Assembly: GCF_963678635.1 (NCBI RefSeq)
Contig: NC_087063.1
Coordinates: 56,323,504 to 56,387,503 of the forward strand
Direction: 5' to 3'
DNA: 64,000 nucleotides
Source: Symsagittifera roscoffensis
Taxonomy: Eukaryota > Xenacoelomorpha > Acoela > Convolutidae
Part shown: positions 22,842 through 32,547 of the stretch, one piece after another
Layout: every line of letters begins with the position of its first letter
Numbering within the stretch: the stretch's first letter is position 1
Notes under the pieces: model-generated
Seen by the model: only the letters and a program-made list of their open reading frames with translations
Databases searched by the model: none
Told to the model about the DNA's origin: nothing
Program-made: the position numbers and the translations under genes

Positions 22842-23177
22842 GTCACAACATCTCAGTTATTACAAAATAACTAAAATAATTATTTTTTCTAAGAATCGAG
22901 ACAGTAAAAAGTGTCGGGACTTTCGAATAAACACAGACCAAAAAGCCGTTTTTGAGCACCTTTTGGAATGAATATATCGTCAAAAAAACTACTTTAAAAG
23001 CTTGAAAACCATTTCAAATTTAGTTTAAGTCAGCGCACAACCCCCTATGAAAAGTAAAACCAGAACGTGAAGAAAAAAAGCGACGACATAACAACTACGT
23101 TTGATTATTTAAGATAGTTTTGTGTATACTTTATAACATTATAGGCATCTGTTTAACAGAGTATGTTAATGTTGCAG

Positions 23178-23343
23178 CACAATTTTTTCTGCGTGATGCA
23201 TCTAGCTGGTCTGAAGTAGGTGGGGGAGAGCGTGAAATATCCCCTGAAGTACTACGAGGTGAACATGGGCATAGCCACTAATCTGCTCAGATGTATGGAC
23301 CAAACTGGCGTCACCAACTTCGTATTCGCCAGCAGTTCCACAG
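23178..23343 (+). CDS. GALE: GALE exon b, left arm, with nonsense codon
   Basis: 166 bases between GTTGCAG and GTGTGTG. Encodes HNFFCVMHLAGLK, then TAG (23217-23219), then VGESVKYPLKYYEVNMG and TNFVFASSST. Split codon G|TG continues in exon c as Val. Confidence 0.9.
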
Positions 23344-23365
23344 GTGTGTGACTTCCCGCGTTGAC

Positions 23366-24325
23366 CAAAAAAAGCTTATCATACAATTTTCATCTATGAA
23401 AAAAATGCTTATCATACTCTTTCATACAATTTCATAGAGTAAAAGTGTATGTATGAAAATACCAAAATAAGCATTTTTTTCTTATATGAAATTGTATGAT
23501 AAGCATTTTTTCCATACTATGAAATTGTATGATAAGCATTTTTTCCATAAAAGAAAATCTAAAAATTTTTGTTTCGAAATTTCGTGTTTCAACCGAACCA
23601 CTAACCAAGGAATTTTTGTCATGAGAAAACCCAGAGTGTAACTGGCAGTTACCACGCTCATAAACTGCATTTGGTGTTTTAGCTATAAAAGTTAATTATA
23701 ACTTTTCACATGGAATCATATACCAAAAAAATAACTTTTTGAATATGGCTAGATATTTTTAGCTTGAAAATTATGATGATTGAGAAAAAAGGCCTGTTTT
23801 ATTTTTATCTTAGCAAATGAAACAAAAGATAATAATCGTGTTTACGAAAAAAAAATATAATGATGTAATTTTTGACTTTTTGGGTGAGAAACTCATCCTG
23901 GACTACGTTATAAACACAAAAATGTCAAATTTTGCATGCAAGTTTTTGTTTTCGTAAAATTTAAATTTTAGCACAAATGCAAATTTGCAGCCAAAAAAAA
24001 ATTTAAAATTTTTTACCTCAAATTTTAAAATTTGTTTATGAAAAAAATGCATAACATACAATTTTCTTATATGAAAACTTTTTTATAAGCACTTTTTTGA
24101 CCGAAATTAAAACTATGTTTTTGATTGTCAATAAGCCCTCTATCATAGATATACTTATTTAAATCTATTAAAAGTTACCCAGACACGTTTTTTGGTGATT
24201 TTTTGAAAATTTTGTTTTTTTTTCTATGACGAAACGACTATTTTAAATTTTTCATACATGAAAATTGTATGAAAAGCTTTTTTTCCATAGACTTCATATA
24301 TGAAACTGTATGATAAGCATTTTTC
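23366..24325. mobile_element. inverted-repeat element in GALE intron (family 1)
   Basis: Ends carry variants of AAGCTTATCATACAATTTTC (start, 23371) and its complement (end, about 24261-24320). The motif GTATGATAAGCATTTTT recurs several times inside near both ends in opposite orientations. The core near 23893-23912 (complement TATAACGTAGTCCAGGATG) also appears in the satellite unit at 28775. About 960 bases, no coding capacity: a non-autonomous DNA element or foldback. It begins 22 bases after exon b. Mirrored at 38827-39786. Confidence 0.6.
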
Positions 24326-25194
24326 TGTGTACAAACACAGTGCTAACGAATAACGAGCCAAAACAATCGAGCAGCAGTTTCATTTAGAAAAAAATATGAA
24401 AAACTGGGTCTTTTCTGGGGTCTTCTTCATCAGCCCAAAAATCAATATTTCAACGTCTTGAAATGAAACTACCATGTTTCAATCTGATTTGCTAGAATTA
24501 GCCAATCAAATTGTAGTTTCAACTCAAAATTTTTTATTCACCATTTTAAGTCGAATTCAAATTAGCCGAATCGGCGAAAAATATTGAATATTTTGTTACA
24601 TATTCAAGTTTGTTTCAAATGCTGCAAAATTTTTACAAGATCAGAAAAAAAAACGCAAAAAAGAGCTCGAGGAAAAAAATGAAAAACTTCACATCTGCTC
24701 AAAATTCGGTCTTGTTAGAAATTGGCTAAAGAATACAAGAATACAGTGATTGTTGCAAACATCCACCCGCTATGACAAACATCCTCTGTGTCAAACATCC
24801 GAACTTATATGATAACTAGATAATCATATGACGTTAGAATTTCAAACACGCGACATAGTTCTGTTAACTGACTCCAATTTAGCGAAGTCTCGGTTTCTGG
24901 TCACGGGTGGGTGCGCTACGTAGGCCACATTGGCTCTAATTTTCATATAGAATTCTACCCTCTGTTTGCGAATCTTAATACGATGGCTCAAGTGCGGTAT
25001 ATTTTAAGTATATTTTAAGCGAACGGTAGATATAGGATTTTTGCCCAACTTTTTGAATGTCGAATGTCTGTGCTGCTAAAACTGCTTATCGAAAGTTTGC
25101 AACGCTTTTTTGTTTTTCGAATTTTAGCTGCATCAGAATTCTGCACAATGCCCTACAATAAATTGCCTTTCGATAAGTTCGTTTTGTAACTTTG
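24326..25194. other. GALE intron sequence without recognised element
   Basis: AT-rich. Contains an imperfect inverted repeat around an ACTAGAT core (ATATGAT ... ATCATAT, about 24812-24830) and short ACATCC repeats near 24760-24800. No exon identified. Mirrored at 37957-38826. Confidence 0.4.
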
Positions 25195-25239
25195 TTTTTT
25201 GGGAGCGCATTTCAGAACTCTAGTGGCCACCCCTATCTT

Positions 25240-25930
25240 CATTTTCGGCGCTGTTGAACAAAGTTTTCATTTTCGGCACTGTTGTACTTCGGCACTGTTG
25301 TACTGCCCCGTCTTGGAGCAACATCATGTTTTGTTCAGTTGTTTCTGGGTTCCACCGTCAGTGAAAAAGAGAAAAAATTATCAGAGAAAAAAAAGTACTT
25401 CACATTTTTGCCAAAGAGCAAAAGAGACGCCTATTAATGTTCCGGTTTCATAACGACGTACAGAAAGGGAACATTGTGCCCTGGTTTTTTTCGACTTTTT
25501 AACAACATGTTTCGATTTCAATTTTTATTTAGCCATTTTTGATGGATTTTTGAATTAGCATTCAAAAGGTATTGTTTCTCAATTTGAGCCTCAATTTGAA
25601 AAAAATATATATATTTCACTTGTGATCATTTTTCGTAATGTTATAAAGGTTTAAAAATTGCCATTTTGGCCAATCTGCGACAATTAACGCGCGATATATT
25701 TCGCGCTATAAATTCGTAAGCGGAGATTTGATACGTCATAGAAATTGTTCTAAATTGTGAGAAGGGAGCTTATTTCACATAACTGATTGGTTAATAAGGG
25801 GCGAGAAGGGGCAGTACAACAGTGCCGAAGTACAACAGTGCCGAGAATGAAAACTTTGTTCAACAGTGCCGAAAATGATAATTTTGTTCAACAGTGCCGA
25901 AAATGAAAATTTTCTTCAACAGTGCCTAAA
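25240..25930. mobile_element. inverted-repeat element with GGCACTGTTG ends (family 2)
   Basis: The start (25240-25309) and end (25808-25880) are inverted copies built of the module TTCGGCACTGTTGTAC, alternating with AACAAAGTTTTCATT. The modules occur two to four times per end. The interior holds a conserved block including GCGCGATATATTTCGCGC (25689-25706, a near-perfect palindrome) and CGTAAGCGGAG. A single further module is at about 26187-26216. No protein. Mirrored at 37221-37911. Confidence 0.6.
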
Positions 25931-26625
25931 ATTTGAATAAATTTCAACATATTAAGTGCAGCAATCAAAAATTAAACAGCGATCGTTAACAATGTTGAGT
26001 AAAACTTTAAAATTTTGAGCAAAAAAATTTGCAATTTAGACGTTTTGGCGCCAAAATAATTGTTTAGTTTGCAGTTGCAGACAAATTGGCGCTAAAATTG
26101 GAGTGATTTTCTTTGATAATTAGCGTCAGTAGTTTCCCGCTCTTTAGAAATTGCGTGTAAATTATTCTGAAATTTTCCCGCCTTTTTCGGCTTTGTTGTA
26201 CTTCGGCACTGTTGACGCCCCCTCCAAGACTAGTTCAAGCTGCAAAGTTTGTGAAATCCAGAGCAGCTTGCGGAATAGAAAAACAAATACTGTGATAGTA
26301 CACTCGAGGAGGAGGATTACATTTGATTTTTTTAAGGGGAAGAATTTAAACTTGATCATTTTTAAGACAAGCAGCAGACACGTTATTTTTTTTAAGTAAT
26401 ATTCATCTTTTTGATTTGTCGATGCCGCCAAGTAAAAATACATTTTCAGCTTTGGGCTATAAGAGCTCTAAATTCATATTGTAGTCGTTAATAATTCTAA
26501 ACTTTGCGAACTATTTAACAAGCTAGATAGCCTTCAACTTCCGATCAAAATGGTACTTTAAAATAATCTCTACAATATTTACGCACAGTCTTTTGCAATG
26601 AGTGAAAACGTAAAGTAGGTACTTT
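25931..26625. other. GALE intron sequence between elements
   Basis: Contains a lone GGCACTGTTG module (26187-26216) next to GACGCCCCC, which may be one end of a further family 2 element. The 82- and 93-residue frames here are shadows in repeat DNA. Mirrored at 36526-37220. Confidence 0.4.
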
Positions 26626-26832
26626 GGATCTACTTAACAATCTCCACCCCTTTCAAGAAAGGTGTGAGATTGTTAACGAGATCAAAATGATCAATTTTTC
26701 GACAATCAGATTGCAGCAAATTTAGAAATTAGGGTTCTCAAAAGAAAGCTCGGTGCTAATGTGCTGTATTTATTTACAGGGGTGGAGATTCTCAAGTAGA
26801 CCATTGGGGGGGGGGGATTGTTAAGTAGATCC
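26626..26832. mobile_element. 207-base element with 16-base perfect inverted ends (family 3)
   Basis: GGATCTACTTAACAAT at 26626-26641 and its exact complement at 26817-26832. Inside are two more inverted modules (GAGATTGTTAACGAG and GGGGTGGAGATTCTC) and a run of G (about 26806-26817). Typical of a miniature inverted-repeat element. Mirrored at 36317-36525, where the C run is longer. Confidence 0.6.
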
Positions 26833-27059
26833 GTTACTTTTTATCTTGTCTTTAAAAACAAAACTTATTGTACCAAATTTTTTATTAGTACTCATAACAA
26901 GACTGACTGCTCGTATCAGGGCGAAGCCTTGAATGTTCCGACTGCCTTTTAAGGTCTATGGAGCATTAATAACATGAAAAAATTAATGCAAAAAAAAGTA
27001 TTTTTTTTTAATTAGAGATTTTTTGCGAAAATCATCCCCCCCCCCGCACACCATATAAA

Positions 27060-27400
27060 ATTCAAAGTGATAGATTTCGCTCCTAGTGACAACTCAATTA
27101 TGGCAAATAAGCTTACTTCAACCAATTTGGAGCGAATTCTAAGCCGGATTAAACCTCCGCTTACGCGTTATTAGCGCAAAATATATGTCCCAAATTGGCC
27201 TAAATGGTAACCTTTAAACCACTATAACTTAAAATAAAATAATCACAGGTGAAATATCTTTTCAATATTAAGCTCAGGACAACCATATCTTTTGAATGAT
27301 ATTAAAAAACTGTCAAAAATGCCTAATTAAAAAGTCGAAATTTGTCTGAAGAAAAAAACCCACCCCGAGCACAAATATTCCATTACTTTCGTTACAAAAG
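27060..27400. repeat. diverged relative of the family 2 interior
   Basis: Inverted and diverged version of 25440-25790: shared order of GCTTA..TT, CCTCCGCTTACGCG, GGCC..AATGG, TTTAAACC and ATCACA.GTGAAATAT. It suggests a second, older member of the same family. A run of C at about 27036-27045 precedes it. Mirrored at 35750-36095 and 34717-35062 (duplicate). Confidence 0.5.
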
Positions 27401-27524
27401 TCGGAACAATAATAATGATAATAATAGTAAATTCGTAATCAGGCCAATTTTGTAGGCAGCTTACGATATTGGTAATAACTATATTCCAGATATTGGTTAC
27501 AACTATACTTGTACATTTGCACAG

Positions 27525-27655
27525 TGTATGGGCCAGTGCCGTGTGAACAACTGCCGATAACTGAGGAGCAGCCGACTGGCAACTGCACGTGTGCATATGG
27601 GAGAACCAAGTACTTCATTGAAGAGATGCTCAAGGACTGCTGTCGGGCCAACCCG
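27525..27655 (+). CDS. GALE: GALE exon c, left arm
   Basis: 131 bases between TTTGCACAG and GTGAGT. Encodes VYGPVPCEQLPITEEQPTG, NCTCAYGRTKYFIEEM and LKDCCRANP; the Tyr and Lys of YGRTK are the catalytic pair of the family. GC-rich compared with its surroundings. Ends in phase 0; no following exon seen before the palindrome centre. Confidence 0.9.
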
Positions 27656-27820
27656 GTGAGTCGAGTATAACATTGCAACATGGATCAAGTTAACATCGTC
27701 CTCAATCCTCATCCCACGATAGACCAAAGTTAAGATCTTCCCCGCGCCGAAGTTTCTCCGATTATTATCTATTATCTGGCGATTTTGTGGTCGAATCAAA
27801 AAATTATTCTTCTATTTTCT

Positions 27821-29566
27821 TTCTATTATAATAGAAAATGTTGCTTAAATTGGTTACACATAATCTATTATAATGGCAATATTTTCGGCAACATTTTCTC
27901 AATATAATCTGTTTTTATCCGAGAAACTTTGGTGCGGGTCCACCCCTACATTCACTTTAAATTACATTTTTTCAGCTCTGCATGCAAAATTCTATCTATT
28001 CTGATTGGCTGAAAGTTCGAACTCAGAACCAACTTAATCCATTCTCCCCCCTAAATCGCTCTAGGGGGGATGCTGTTAATTTGGTCCTGCAACACCTTTT
28101 GCTGCATATGAAGCGTTGCGACACTCGCCCAGCGTTAAAAGTATTGCAGAGTCCTCTTAGCACTAAAACTACAAATGAGTTTTCGAATGTAAGTCATTGA
28201 TTAGTTGGTTTTATTAATTATAAATATGGCTTAGAAACTTTCTACCAAAATAACATCATTCCCGAAGTGATTTAAGGGGAGGATATTAAGTTGGTTCATA
28301 GCTGGAATTTTCTGCCAATCGGGAGATCTTAATTTGGCCTAGTTAGGGGAGAGGATGGTAACCCGGGTTGACCTCCATACACTGAAATTGCTTATCATAC
28401 AATTCCATACAACAAAATTCATTATCATACAAATCCATACATCATGTGTATGGAGAAAATGCTTGTCATACAATTTTCTTACTTTTTCGAAAACAATAGA
28501 AAAAAAACCATTTCTGCGTCTTTTTGAGAACAGAACAGTTGAACAGACTGGTGAAAAAAAAACTGATTTTTTGAAGAAAAAAAATACTTTCCACAAAATT
28601 TCAATTTATGGAAATTATATGACTGGCATTTTTTGATGGCGACACAGAATTTTTTCAAGCAATTTTGAAAAATTGCCCCAAAATTTTTTCGTTTTTTTTT
28701 CAACCGCAAATCGAATTTCGTACGGAAATATTTTTCGAAAATTTTTTTTGCATGCAAAATTTAGTTTTTTGCTGTATAACGCAGTCCTGGATACGATAAT
28801 ATTGTCTTTTTTTCACCTAATTTTTTTTCTTCAAAAACGCTGAAAATTCCTATTTCTTTTGTATGGCGAGTTTATGTATGCCTTGATCAAAGTCTGATAA
28901 TTTGAAAATTCAAAAATTTAAAATAATCATCATTGGAAAATTTTGCCAAACCTTAAAAGTTTGTTACTTTTGCTATCCCGCACCCAGTTTCAAGCGTTAA
29001 TAATCGATTACACTACGATTTTAGTACCAGTTTCACTAAAACTGAGAAACAATCGATTTTAATCAATTAGTAATTGATTATAATCTCTCTTTATAAAATC
29101 AAATTATTATTAATTATAATCTATTATAGTCAATAATAATCGATTATTTTTTCGTCTATATTTCGATACAATTTCAATCGATTATAGTTGATTATAATCC
29201 ATTATTTATGTTCAAATTTCTATTTCGTTAGTTTTGCACAAAAATCCATTATAATCGATTATAATTGATTATAATCCCTTTTGTTTGTCCATTTTTGTCT
29301 TCACAGTTACATCTAAATTGCTTATACTTTATGCTTTATGTGGACGTTGATTTCTTTAAAAAATGAGAAAAATAGTTTTAAAATTTTCCAATTAATTCAA
29401 ATTTTTAAGTTTTTTTGTCATTTCTTCCCCACTAGAGTTGTTTTGTGATGCATATTTTAGGCTTTTTTAAACACCAAAACATCAGAAAATTGATTTAGTT
29501 CCCTGATTGATTCGGAAAATTTATTTTTCATCTACCGCGAGAATCTTTCCACTCATATGAAAGAAT
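27821..29566 (+). repeat. 1.75-kb satellite unit F1
   Basis: Begins TCTATTATAATAGAAAATG and ends before the same sequence at 29567. Holds a GGGGAGGAT..TTAA.TTGG motif cluster (28020-28370), a segment related to element family 1 (28375-28880), and an AT-rich AATCGATTATAATC tract (28998-29290). Its mirror is 32548-34293. Confidence 0.85.
28998..29290. repeat. imperfect AATCGATTATAATC-type tract
   Basis: Irregular repeats of TAATCGATTATAATC and relatives, each nearly self-complementary. Copies occur in each satellite unit: 31075-31360 and 32826-33118. Confidence 0.75.
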
Positions 29567-30264
29567 CTATTATAATAGAAAACGTTGCTTAAATTTGTTA
29601 CACATAATCTATTATAATGGCAATATTTTTGGCAAAATTTTCTCAATATAATCTGTTTTTATCCGAGAAACTTTGGTGCGGGTCCACCCCTACATTCATT
29701 TAGAATTACATTTTTTCAGCTCTGCTTGCAAAATTCTATCTATTCTGATTGGCTGAAAGTTCGAACTCAGAACCAACTTAACATCCTCCCCCCCCCCTAA
29801 ATCGCTCCAGGGGGGATGCTGTTAATTTGGTCCTGCAACACCTTTTGCTGCATATGAAGCGTTGCGACACTTGCCCAGCGTTAAAAGTATTGCAGAGTCC
29901 TCTTAGCACTAAAACTACAAATGAGTTTTTGAATGTAAGGCATTGATTAGTTGGTTTTATTAATTATAAATATGGCTTAAAAACTTTCTACCAAAATAAC
30001 ATCATTCCCCGAAGTGATTTAAGGGGAGGATATTAACTTGGTTGAAAGCTGGAATTTTCTGCCAATCGGGAGATCTTAATTTGGTCTAGTTAGGGGAGAG
30101 GATGGTAACAAGGGTTGAACTCCATACACTGAAAATGCTTATCATACAATTCCATACAACAAAATTCATTGTCATACAAATCCATACATCATGTGTATGG
30201 AGAAAATGCTTGTCATACAATTTTCTTATTTTTTCGAAAACAATAGAAAAAAATAAACCATTTC
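29567..30264 (+). repeat. satellite unit F2, truncated at the turn
   Basis: Second forward unit, 698 bases, stopping at ...AAACCATTTC. Unit F1 continues there with TGCGTC; here the sequence switches to the complement strand of another unit. Confidence 0.85.
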
Positions 30265-30788
30265 CCCTAACTAGACCAAATTAAGATCTCCCGATTGGCA
30301 GAAAATTCCAGCTTTGAACCAAGTTAAAATCCTCCCCTTAAATTACTTCGGGGAATGATGTCATTTTGGTAGAAAAATTCTAAAACATATTTATAATTAA
30401 TAAAACCAACTAATCAATGACTTACATTCAAGAACTCATTTGTAGTTTTAGTGCTAATCGGACACTGCAATACTTTTAACGCTGGGCGAGTGTCGCAACG
30501 CTTCATATGCAGCAAAAGGTGTTGCAGGACCAAATTAACAGCATCCCCCCTAGAGCGATTTAGGGGGAGAATGGATTAAGTTGGTTCTGAGTTCGAATTT
30601 TCAGCCAATCAGAATAGATAGAATTTTGCATGCAGAGCTGAAAAAATGTATTTTTATATGATTGTAATGGTGGACCCGCACCAAAGTTTCTCGGATAAAA
30701 ACAGATTATATTGAGAAAATGTTGCCAAAAATATTGCCATTATAATAGAATATGTGTAACCAATTTAAGCAACATTTTCAATATAATA
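30265..30788 (-). repeat. satellite unit R3, partial
   Basis: Reverse-orientation unit fragment (CCCCTAACTAGACC onward) directly joined to F2. More diverged than the other units (for example CTAATCGGAC for CTAAGAGGAC). Pairs with 29567-30096 to make a local hairpin with a 167-base loop. Confidence 0.85.
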
Positions 30789-31849
30789 GATTCTTTCATA
30801 TGAGCGGAAACATTCTCGCGGTAGATGAAAAATAAATTTTCCGAATCAATCATGAACCTAAATCAATTTTCTGATGTTTTGGTGTTTAAAAAAGCCCAAA
30901 AATATGAATCACAAATCAACTCTAGTGGGGAAGAATTGAAAAAAAAATTTATAAATTTGAAATAATTGGAAAATTTTAAAACTATTTTTCTCATTTTTAA
31001 AGAAAGCAACGTCCACATAAAGCATAAAATATAAGCAATTTAGATGTAACTGTGAAGACAAAAATGGACAAACAAAAGGGATTATAATCAATTATAATCA
31101 ATTATAATGGATTTTTGTGCAAAACTAACGAAATACAAATTTGAATAAAAATAATGGTTTATAATCAACTATAATCGATTCAAATTGTATCGAAATTTAG
31201 ACGAAAAAATAATGCATTATTATTGATTATAATAGATTATAATTAATAATAATTTGATTTTATAAAGAGAGATTATAATCAATTACTAATTGATTAAAAT
31301 CCATTGTTTCTCAGTTTTAGTGAAACTGGTACTAAAATCGTAGTGTAATCGATTATTAACGCTTGAAACTGGATGCGGGATAGCAAAAGTAACAAACTTT
31401 TAAGGTTTGGCAAAATTTTTTAATGATGATTATTTGAAATTTTTGAATTTTCAAATTATCAGACATTGATCAAGGCATACATAAACTCGCCATACAAAAA
31501 AAATAGAAATTTTCAGCGTTTTTGAAAAAAAGTTAGGTGAAAAAAAGACAATTTTATCGTATCCAGGACTGCGTTATGCACACAAAAAACTAAACGTTGC
31601 ATGCAAAAAAATTTTTCGAAAAATACTTCCGTACAAAATTCGATTTGCGGTTGAAAGAAAAAACAAAAAAAATTTCTGGGCAATTTTTCAAAATTACTAG
31701 AGAAAATTCTGTGTCGCCATCAAAAAATGCCAGTCATATAATTTCCATATATGGAAATTTTGTGGAAAGTATTTTTTTTTCAAAAAATTATTTTAAATCA
31801 GTTTTTTTGTCACCAGTCTGTTCAACTGTTCTGTTCTCAAAAAGATGCA
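30265..31849. other. spacer of the giant inverted repeat
   Basis: Made of satellite sequence in right-arm orientation: 30265-30788 is a partial unit and 30789-31849 is the inner part of the next unit. It has no gene. It contains an AT-rich AATCGATTATAATC-type tract at about 31075-31360. The minus-strand reading 30909-31091 and plus-strand reading 31597-32028 are chance frames in the repeat. Confidence 0.85.
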
Positions 31850-32547
31850 GAAATGGTTTATTTTTTTCTATTGTTTTCGAAAAAATAAGAAAATTGTATG
31901 ACAAGCATTTTCTCCATACACATGATGTATGGATTTGTATGACAATGAATTTTGTTGTATGGAATTGTATGATAAGCATTTTCAGTGTATGGAGTTCAAC
32001 CCTTGTTACCATCCTCTCCCCTAACTAGACCAAATTAAGATCTCCCGATTGGCAGAAAATTCCAGCTTTCAACCAAGTTAATATCCTCCCCTTAAATCAC
32101 TTCGGGGAATGATGTTATTTTGGTAGAAAGTTTTTAAGCCATATTTATAATTAATAAAACCAACTAATCAATGCCTTACATTCAAAAACTCATTTGTAGT
32201 TTTAGTGCTAAGAGGACTCTGCAATACTTTTAACGCTGGGCAAGTGTCGCAACGCTTCATATGCAGCAAAAGGTGTTGCAGGACCAAATTAACAGCATCC
32301 CCCCTGGAGCGATTTAGGGGGGGGGGGGAGGATGTTAAGTTGGTTCTGAGTTCGAACTTTCAGCCAATCAGAATAGATAGAATTTTGCAAGCAGAGCTGA
32401 AAAAATGTAATTCTAAATGAATGTAGGGGTGGACCCGCACCCAAAGTTTCTCGGATAAAAACAAGATTATATTGAGAAAATTTTGCCAAGAATATTGCCA
32501 ATTATAATAGATTATGTGTAACAAATTTAAGCAACGTTTTCTATTAT
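30789..32547 (-). repeat. satellite unit R2, complete
   Basis: Reverse-orientation unit. Its outer part (31850-32547) is the mirror partner of F2 and its inner part is spacer. Confidence 0.85.

Larger units (their letters stand above)
22708..27655 (+). pseudogene. GALE: UDP-glucose 4-epimerase (GALE), partial, left-arm copy
   Basis: GALE interconverts UDP-galactose and UDP-glucose (Leloir pathway), a cytosolic NAD-dependent short-chain dehydrogenase. Three exons join in frame: a (22708-22841), b (23178-23343), c (27525-27655), all with AG acceptors and GT donors. They cover the part from PESLIRVEKL through MHLAGLKSVGESVKYPL to the catalytic Y-x3-K motif (AYGRTKYFIEEM). The exon for the N-terminal NAD-binding glycine motif and the exons for the C-terminal half are missing: the palindrome turns round about 2.6 kb after exon c. 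Exon b has TAG at 23217-23219 where the right copy has TCG (Ser), so this copy is dead even apart from truncation. Confidence 0.9.
5231..30264 (+). repeat. left arm of giant inverted repeat
   Basis: Every feature of this arm recurs in reverse order and opposite strand in 31850-59082. The outer edge is sharp: GTCTCACATCACAAAACC begins at 5231 and matches the complement ending at 59082, whereas the bases before it differ (gatc versus cagca). The inner edge is 30264, where ACCATTTC pairs with GAAATGGT at 31850. The arm holds a truncated Polinton, three GALE exons and satellite units. It differs from the right arm by point changes and by lacking one 1.2-kb unit and one 1.03-kb duplicate. Confidence 0.95.

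Noticed and set aside
24895-24940. Peptide VTGG followed in another frame by YVGHIGSN, like the GALE N-terminal NAD motif
   Set aside because: It needs a frameshift, lies downstream of exon b instead of upstream, and has no suitable splice sites. Probably chance.
27503-27799. 98-residue minus-strand frame over GALE exon c
   Set aside because: Shadow of the GC-rich exon on the plus strand, which has proper splice sites and a clear epimerase match.
28998-29290. Possible CRISPR-like or regular array
   Set aside because: The AATCGATTATAATC repeats are irregular, adjacent and without unique spacers; eukaryotic AT-rich repeat.
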